Positions 1 through 3,476 of a DNA stretch of 5,014 bases are shown here, in pieces (position 1 is the stretch's first letter; each line of letters opens with the position of its first letter). The position numbers were made by a program, and so were the translations under genes. The stretch is from Longimicrobium sp. (GTDB lineage Bacteria; Gemmatimonadota; Gemmatimonadetes; Longimicrobiales; Longimicrobiaceae). The stretch lies in contig JAUJMI010000102.1 of assembly GCA_030446945.1 (NCBI GenBank), positions 1 to 5,014 of the forward strand, given 5' to 3'. The notes beneath the pieces are model-generated. The model made no database searches. It was not told where the DNA came from and saw nothing but the letters and a program-made list of their open reading frames with translations.

Positions 1-804
1 GGGGAGCCGCATCTCGACCTCGCCGCTGTGGGTGCTGACGGTGGTGGTGCCGCCGCGATCCAGCGTGCCGGCGATGGTCACGTCACCCGAAACGGTCTCG
101 AAGTCGCCGCGCAGCCGCTGCCCCTCCACCCGGATGTCGCCGCTGACCGTCTGCACCTCGGCGCGCCCGCTGACGGTGGGCGCGGTGACGGTGCCGCTCA
201 CCGACTGCGCGCGCAGGCTCCCCGCCCGCGCCGACACGCCGATGTCGCCGCTGACGGTCTGCGCCTCCACCTCGGTGCGCACGTCGCCGCCCAAGCGCAG
301 GTCGCCGCTGATCGACTGGGCGCGCACACGGTCCGCGACCACGTCGATCGACACCTCGCCGGAGCGGGTGGTGACCTCCAGCGAAGTGGGCCGTCCGTCC
401 ACCTTGACGTTGCCGCTGACGGTGCTCACGGTGGTGGTCCCCGTCATCCCGCGCACGTCCGCATCGGCGGAGGTGGTGCGGACGACGAGCGTCTTGCGGG
501 CGGGGATCCTGACCTCGATGTCCGACCCGCCGGAGCTGCGGGTGCCGCGAGGCGTGACGACCTGCACGTAGGTGCGGTCGCCGTCGGTGCGCAGGTCCAG
601 GCGCTCGACGCCGCGCCCGAGCTCGCCCGTCACGTGCACTTCGTTCCGGGCCCACGCCACCACGCGCACGCTGCCGGAGACCAGGGTGATGTCCACGGTG
701 CCGCCGGGCCCCGTGGCGCGCCGCTGGTCCACGCGCTGCTGCGCGCACGCCGGCGTTGCGATGAAAGCCGCGATGAGGACGGCTGTGGCGATTGCGGGCT
801 TCAT
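1..804 (-). CDS. Secreted DUF4097-type beta-solenoid protein (partial, C-terminus off the left edge)
   Basis: The start codon is the complement of 802-804, and 268 codons are open to base 1 with no stop, so the C-terminus is missing. Residues 1-22 form a signal peptide (MKPAIATAVLIAAFIATPACA, then QQ), with signal peptidase I cleavage likely after A-C-A; TPAC is a poor lipobox. Short S-G-[D/N/E/T/R] motifs recur at residues 42-44, 129-131, 148-149, 165-167, 184-186, 202-204, 211-213, 220-222, 238-240 and 259-261. From residue 130 the spacing is about 9 or 18 residues, as in the stacked beta-strands of DUF4097 (putative adhesin, DUF2807-like) proteins. These are envelope proteins of unknown biochemical role, and no catalytic residues are evident. 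The gene follows the anti-sigma gene on the same strand after 106 bp, so it is probably the operon's third gene or a target of the sigma factor. No strong Shine-Dalgarno sequence precedes the ATG. The start is chosen because it gives an intact signal peptide. The family call is from motif pattern, not a search. Confidence 0.87.
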   Translation of the reverse strand, partial: MKPAIATAVLIAAFIATPACAQQRVDQRRATGPGGTVDITLVSGSVRVVAWARNEVHVTGELGRGVERLDLRTDGDRTYVQVVTPRGTRSSGGSDIEVRIPARKTLVVRTTSADADVRGMTGTTTVSTVSGNVKVDGRPTSLEVTTRSGEVSIDVVADRVRAQSISGDLRLGGDVRTEVEAQTVSGDIGVSARAGSLRAQSVSGTVTAPTVSGRAEVQTVSGDIRVEGQRLRGDFETVSGDVTIAGTLDRGGTTTVSTHSGEVEMRLP

Positions 805-842
805 GGATGTATGGCTCAGTGAGTTCGACGGGCGGTGAACAA

Positions 843-904
843 AAGTGCTAAGCGCTTAGTCCTAAGTCCTGGGGGTGCAGTTCAGCACTCAGCACTTGGC
901 ACCT
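843..904. repeat. Heptamer repeat array with an inverted second half
   Basis: Four 7-bp units run head to tail: AAGTGCT (843-849), AAGCGCT (850-856), TAGTCCT (857-863) and AAGTCCT (864-870). After a short spacer, the reverse-complement type follows as AGCACTC (884-890) and AGCACTT (891-897), with a weaker GGCACCT (898-904). Bases 843-856 can pair with 884-897 at 12 of 14 positions. The left array also contains the perfect 12-bp palindrome CTAAGCGCTTAG (848-859). The array fills most of the gap between the anti-sigma and DUF4097 genes, so it could form a hairpin in an operon transcript. The function is unknown; its form recalls the short tandem heptamer repeats known from cyanobacterial intergenic DNA. 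Confidence 0.7.
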
Positions 905-910
905 CCGTTC

Positions 911-1585
911 CTACAGCTCCACCGCGTGCTGCAACACCTTCAGCTTCTGCCCGTAGGCGTCGGCGAGCATGTCGGTCAGCTCGCGGCTGTTGGGGTCCTT
1001 TTCCAGCGCCGCGCGCGACTGGCGGATCGCCTCGTCGATGATGCGCAGGTTCGTCTCCAGCGTCTTCACCGTCGCCGGCGCCAGGTTGGACCCCCGCGAC
1101 GCGAGGACGCGCTCCAGCTCCGCGATGGCGACTTCGTAGTCCTGCTCCGCGGGCTTGAAAGCGACCAGCGCCGTGGGCGCCGTGGTCGAGGGCGCCGCCA
1201 CGCTCTGCACCGGCACCACGGCGACCGGCTCCGGCGCGCGCCTCTCCATCACCTTGAACGTGATGAGCGACGAGGAGACCGCCACCCCCACGATCGTCGC
1301 GGCCATGGCGAGCCACCGCGGGGCCTTCCAGCGGCGGGCGCTCGAGATCGGCACCACGTCGGCCCGCGGCTCGATGCGGGCGGCGATCCCCGCCCACAGG
1401 TCGCGGCCCGGCGCCATCTCAAGGGGGAGGGCGGCGACGTCTTGGAAGAGCGCGCGAAGCGCCTCCGCCTCCGCGCGGCAGTCGCCGCAGACGGCGAGGT
1501 GGAACTCCACCGCCTGGCGGTCCTCGTCGGGAAGCTCGTTGGCCACCCAGTCGTCCAGCCGCTCCAGCACGTATTCGTGATTCAT
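911..1585 (-). CDS. Membrane-anchored zinc-finger (zf-HC2) anti-sigma factor
   Basis: This 224-residue protein should bind the upstream-encoded ECF sigma factor and hold it inactive at the cytoplasmic membrane. The cytoplasmic N-terminus has the zinc-binding anti-sigma motif H29-x3-C33-x2-C36 (FHLAVCGDC), preceded by a helix with the usual E-x-L-D-D-W pattern. A single membrane helix lies at about residues 91-110 (WLAMAATIVGVAVSSSLITF), flanked by basic residues (RRWK before, KVMERR after). The outer part begins with a Pro/Ala/Val/Thr-rich linker (about 117-145). It ends in a charged, probably helical domain (about 148-224) that may sense the envelope signal; I do not recognise that domain. 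The ATG overlaps the sigma gene's stop in ATGA (1582-1585), which implies translational coupling and fixes the start. An open frame continues upstream to 1996, but that part is antisense-like shadow over the sigma gene. The stop TAG is the complement of 911-913. Confidence 0.93.
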   Translation of the reverse strand: MNHEYVLERLDDWVANELPDEDRQAVEFHLAVCGDCRAEAEALRALFQDVAALPLEMAPGRDLWAGIAARIEPRADVVPISSARRWKAPRWLAMAATIVGVAVSSSLITFKVMERRAPEPVAVVPVQSVAAPSTTAPTALVAFKPAEQDYEVAIAELERVLASRGSNLAPATVKTLETNLRIIDEAIRQSRAALEKDPNSRELTDMLADAYGQKLKVLQHAVEL

Positions 1586-2139
1586 CGTCCCAGCATCTCC
1601 CGCAGAAGCTTGCGCGCCCGGTGGAGCTGTGCCTTGCACGTTCCCACCGCCGTTCCCTGCATCTCCGCGATCTCCTCGTGCTTGTAGCCTTCCACGTCGT
1701 GGAGGACCAGCACCGCGCGTGCGCCCGGCGGCAGCGCCGCGATTGCCCGGTCCAGGTCGATCGCGTCGCACGGGTCGTGGCTGCGCGACGGAGTTTCGTA
1801 TGATTCCAGGTCGTCGGTCACCATCACCTTCGCCACTCGCACCTTCTCCGACCGGCGGTCGCCCAGCACCACGTTCACGGCCAGCCGGTGCAGCCAGGTG
1901 CTGAAGGCGCTCTTCCCCTCGAACGATCCGATCTTCTCCCACGCCCGCACGAAGACGTCCTGCGTGAGCTCTTCGGCCCGGCCGGGGTCGCCGCACAACC
2001 GCATGCAGAGTGCGTACACCCGGCCCAGGTTCTCGCGGTACAGCTGCTCGAACGCCGCGACGTCGCCCTGTTGTGCGCGCCGCACCGCAAGGCTGGCCGT
2101 GGGAGCGAGGACCGTCGGCTCAGCCTGCATCGCGATCAT
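1582..2139 (-). CDS. ECF-type (sigma-70 family) RNA polymerase sigma factor
   Basis: This 185-residue protein has the two-domain plan of ECF sigma factors, which direct RNA polymerase to a small regulon in response to an envelope or stress signal. Region 2 spans about residues 26-95. It starts with D-x-x-A-F-E-Q-L-Y, contains A-E-E-L-T-Q-D-V-F-V-R-A-W (55-67), and continues with F-S-T-W-L-H-R-L-A-V-N (79-89). Region 4 spans about 128-183: A-L-P-P-G-A-R-A-V-L-V-L-H-D-V-E-G-Y (135-152), then the helix-turn-helix EEIAEMQGTAVGTCKAQLHR (155-174). The linker at 97-125 is acidic and divergent. The stop overlaps the start of the anti-sigma gene by 4 nt, a strong sign of a sigma/anti-sigma pair. Translation could begin at M1 (2139) or M4 (2130); neither has a strong Shine-Dalgarno sequence. 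I could not recognise a confident autoregulatory promoter upstream. The ECF subgroup cannot be assigned by eye. Confidence 0.97.
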   Translation of the reverse strand: MIAMQAEPTVLAPTASLAVRRAQQGDVAAFEQLYRENLGRVYALCMRLCGDPGRAEELTQDVFVRAWEKIGSFEGKSAFSTWLHRLAVNVVLGDRRSEKVRVAKVMVTDDLESYETPSRSHDPCDAIDLDRAIAALPPGARAVLVLHDVEGYKHEEIAEMQGTAVGTCKAQLHRARKLLREMLGR

Positions 2140-2340
2140 CCAATCGCACCGGGGAGGGGTGAGGCTTCCTGCCGTCGGGGATAGGATGCCGACCGGCGCG
2201 CGATGGTTTGAACGGGCTCGTGGGGTGCTTCATGGGAGGGGACTCGACCTGCGGGGGGAGCACCGGCCGCGGCGTGGCGGACGGCATGGAACGAGGGACC
2301 GCAAATCTGCGCGCGGGGCAGCGCGACGGCAAGTTTCCCG

Positions 2341-2387
2341 GCGGTTAAACCGCTGCAACGACTGCGGGAAACCTGCCTTCGCAGGTT
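2341..2387. repeat. Double-hairpin module, copy A
   Basis: Two palindromes are joined by a short linker. The first is GCGGTTAAACCGC (2341-2353), with 6-bp arms around a central A. The second is AACCTGC / GCAGGTT (2370-2376 and 2381-2387), a perfect 7-bp stem with a CTTC loop. The 16-nt linker reads TGCAACGACTGCGGGA. The same layout and a related linker occur in copy B (2481-2532), which suggests a REP-like dispersed intergenic element rather than a single terminator. No T-tract follows on either strand. Confidence 0.6.
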
Positions 2388-2402
2388 GCGGGGGGCGGGG
2401 AT

Positions 2403-2438
2403 CGGTGCTGAAGGGGCGGGCCGATACCCGCAGCACCG
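2403..2438. repeat. Inverted repeat CGGTGCTG / CAGCACCG
   Basis: Perfect 8-bp arms lie at 2403-2410 and 2431-2438. Inside them is a second 4-bp stem, CGGG (2417-2420) with CCCG (2427-2430), separated from the outer stem on one side only by AAGGGG. It lies between the two double-hairpin modules and may belong to the same composite repeat. No T-tract is present, so it is not an obvious intrinsic terminator. Confidence 0.5.
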
Positions 2439-2480
2439 GGTGGTGGGGCCGGTGCGGGAGGCGGGCACCCCGCGGTGTCG

Positions 2481-2532
2481 CCGGGGGCTGAAGCCGCCGG
2501 CTGGAACTACGGGAAGACCGCTGAAGCGGTCT
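2481..2532. repeat. Double-hairpin module, copy B
   Basis: The first hairpin is CCGGGGGC-TGAA-GCCGCCGG (2481-2500), pairing 7 of 8 positions. The second is AGACCGC-TGAA-GCGGTCT (2515-2532), a perfect 7-bp stem. The 14-nt linker CTGGAACTACGGGA resembles that of copy A (both contain GRAAC/GCAAC, then AC, then GGGAA). The first and second hairpins differ in sequence from copy A but keep their size and spacing, as if pairing rather than sequence were conserved. Confidence 0.6.
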
Positions 2533-2619
2533 CGGGTGCGGCAGCGCACTTTGTCGTCCTGAGCGACGCGCCCCACGGAGCTCCGCCGTACACCGATCCA
2601 CGGCGCGGAGCGAAGGGAT

Positions 2620-2967
2620 CTACCGCGCGTTCGAGAGATCCGCGTGACGCGCGAACCCCGGCGCGGGCTCCGCTTGATCCGATCGCCACCCGGCTCCGGT
2701 ATGGACAAGAGTACGGCGAAGCGGCTCCATCAGAATTGTCAAAGGCTGGCGGCCCATCCAAAATATACGGCGCGGCACAGGGTTATCCGTGCTGCGTGTC
2801 CCTTCGCCGGGGACGGCGAACCGGACCCACATCAGCGCCAGGACCTCACCGGGCGAGCGTGGCGGAAGCGGACTGCCGCGGACGTGCTTCTCGTCGCGCG
2901 TCACCACGAAGTCGGCGCTGCCTCTGAAGAAACAGAGCAGGACCTCGATGTCCAGCAGGAGCTTCAT
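2620..2967 (-). pseudogene. PIN-domain (VapC-like) toxin remnant with internal deletion
   Basis: The ATG at 2967 opens a 115-codon frame ending at TAG (2620-2622), but only the first 46 codons (2830-2967) look like a real protein. Residues 1-14 (MKLLLDIEVLLCFF) match the first strand of PIN ribonucleases, usually of the form LLLDxNVLLD. Residues 18-46 match the last PIN segment: ADFVVTRD, then RGSPLP, then S-P-G-E-V-L-A-L. The roughly 90-100 residues that normally lie between, with central acidic active-site residues, are absent, and the frame is kept across the join. The first catalytic Asp (D6) remains; the usual Asn at +2 is Glu and the next Asp is Cys. After residue 46 the frame reads into unrelated DNA. 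The start has a good Shine-Dalgarno (GAGGAG, 8-nt spacing) and overlaps the antitoxin's restored stop by 1 nt, the usual antitoxin-toxin order. It cannot be an active ribonuclease as it stands. Confidence 0.68.
2803..2820. repeat. Small perfect hairpin beside the toxin remnant
   Basis: TTCGCCG (2803-2809) and CGGCGAA (2814-2820) form a 7-bp stem with a GGGA loop, 10 bp beyond the point where toxin homology ends. It could be the old terminator of the toxin-antitoxin transcript, but no T-tract follows on the minus strand. Confidence 0.4.
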
Positions 2968-3204
2968 CACTCGTACTCCTCAAGGAGGGGCCGATGATAA
3001 TCCCCCTCGTCGACATCCCCTCTTTGCAATCCCCCTCAGGCGGCGGACCGACGGCGACAGATCCGATTCGCGTTCATCCAACGGAAGACGCAACAGGAGA
3101 TCGCTTACCACTCTGGAAAGGCTAGCGGAGTGACGCTCGCTGTAACGTTCGCCGCGTTCGACAGCCGCGGAATCGGGCGACAGATTTTTTGTGCCGCTAG
3201 ACAT
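2967..3204 (-). pseudogene. Antitoxin (DUF6364 / ribbon-helix-helix-like), frameshifted
   Basis: This is the partner of the PIN remnant. The ATG at 3204 is preceded by a strong GGAGG with 6-nt spacing, so it is preferred over an in-frame ATG at 3240. The frame reads MSSGTKNLS, then VERGERYSERHSASLSRVVS, then LLLRLPLDE, SPSVRRLRGIAKRG. This matches small DNA-binding antitoxins of the kind paired with PIN toxins (K-N-L, E-R-A/G-x-x-Y-x-x-x-H-x-x-S-L-S-R-x-V, L-x-P-x-V-x-x-L-x-G-I). After GIAKRG the open frame runs on as an Arg/Gly/Pro-rich tail to 2980. Moving one base at GGGGAT (about 3015-3020) restores 16 codons, DVDEGDYHRPLLEEYE, then TGA (2967-2969), the acidic Y-containing tail expected for the family. 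The TGA shares its A with the toxin ATG. The N-terminal strand also looks a few residues short (KNLS directly followed by PDSAAV). I infer a decayed gene; a sequencing error in the G run is the alternative for the frameshift. Confidence 0.62.
2976..2981 (-). promoter_or_regulatory. Ribosome binding site of the toxin remnant
   Basis: GAGGAG on the minus strand ends 8 nt before the ATG at 2967. It lies inside the last codons of the frame-corrected antitoxin, so the toxin was probably translated by coupling with the antitoxin. Confidence 0.55.
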
Positions 3205-3208
3205 GACT

Positions 3209-3215
3209 CCCCTCC
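3209..3215 (-). promoter_or_regulatory. Ribosome binding site of the antitoxin remnant
   Basis: GGAGGGG on the minus strand places GGAGG 6 nt before the ATG at 3204. It is the best Shine-Dalgarno match in the window and decides the antitoxin start over the upstream in-frame ATG at 3240. Confidence 0.65.
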
Positions 3216-3311
3216 GCATGCACATTGACCGAGAACACATCCGCTTAATCCGCGCTCACGTCAACCGTGGGACGGCTCGCCCTGGCCGAGGCTGCGGGGA
3301 CGGAAAACGGA

Positions 3312-3326
3312 CCGGCCTCGGGCCGG
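3312..3326. repeat. Hairpin CCGGCC-TCG-GGCCGG
   Basis: Perfect 6-bp arms surround a 3-nt loop in the intergenic region ahead of the peptidase. Read on the minus strand, it is followed by TCCGTTTTCCG, so it resembles a weak intrinsic terminator for leftward antisense transcription. On the plus strand no T-tract follows. Confidence 0.35.
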
Positions 3327-3341
3327 CCAGCCGGGCACCAG

Positions 3342-3379
3342 GCGCGGAGCGAGCGCCCGAACGGAGCCTTGCTCCGCGC
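3342..3379. repeat. 9-bp inverted repeat in the peptidase leader
   Basis: GCGCGGAGC (3342-3350) and GCTCCGCGC (3371-3379) are exact reverse complements separated by 20 nt, ending about 97 bp before the peptidase ATG. It could be a leader hairpin or an operator-like site; the sequence alone does not distinguish these. Confidence 0.35.
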
Positions 3380-3476
3380 GCCGCGCCCCACGATGTTTCG
3401 GGTGCTAACAAATCCGCACCCCGGCGCGCCGCCCCCCGCGGACGCCGAAACCGCCCTTTCCACGGCGAGAACGCGC

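Larger units (their letters stand above)
2140..2619. other. Gene-poor GC-rich intergenic region with structured repeats
   Basis: I see no supportable gene here on either strand. The open frames that cross it are Arg/Pro/Ser/Gly-rich, lack domains and conflict with each other. The sigma gene's promoter must lie toward the left part. The rest is dominated by inverted repeats listed separately: 2341-2387, 2403-2438, 2481-2532 and a possible split element at 2553-2622. Confidence 0.7.

Noticed and set aside
28..822. Long plus-strand open frame across the DUF4097 gene
   Set aside because: It is rich in Ala/Gly/His/Arg/Asp without any domain, a typical antisense shadow in high-GC DNA. The minus-strand frame has a signal peptide and regular SG motifs.
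1586..1996. Upstream extension of the anti-sigma frame
   Set aside because: It overlaps the sigma gene entirely and is Arg/Gly/Pro-rich. The ATGA overlap marks the true start at 1585.
2341..2532. CRISPR-like array
   Set aside because: Only two diverged copies with different stems and no regular spacer; the pattern is that of palindromic intergenic repeats.
2136..2708. Minus-strand frames of 70-190 codons between sigma gene and toxin remnant
   Set aside because: Arg/Pro/Ser-rich products crossing several hairpin repeats, mutually overlapping, with no recognisable domain. They are probably spurious.
2737..2742. Perfect TTGACA (minus strand) as a -35 box
   Set aside because: No -10-like hexamer lies 16-18 bp downstream, and it is within the read-through tail of the toxin remnant.
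2976..2987. CTCCT-CA-AGGAG inverted repeat over the toxin ribosome binding site
   Set aside because: A 2-nt loop cannot close a stable hairpin, so masking of the ribosome binding site is not supported.
2644..3133. Plus-strand frames over the toxin-antitoxin remnant
   Set aside because: Low-quality composition and no domain similarity that I recognise. The minus strand explains the same bases with two family matches and two ribosome binding sites.
3236..3264. Promoter for the antitoxin with TTGACG as -35 (minus strand, 3259-3264)
   Set aside because: At 17-bp spacing the -10 would be GATGTG, a poor match, so I do not annotate it.
3393..3476. In-frame upstream ATG for the peptidase
   Set aside because: It would add 28 Pro/Ala/Thr-rich residues ahead of a well-formed signal peptide and has no Shine-Dalgarno sequence.
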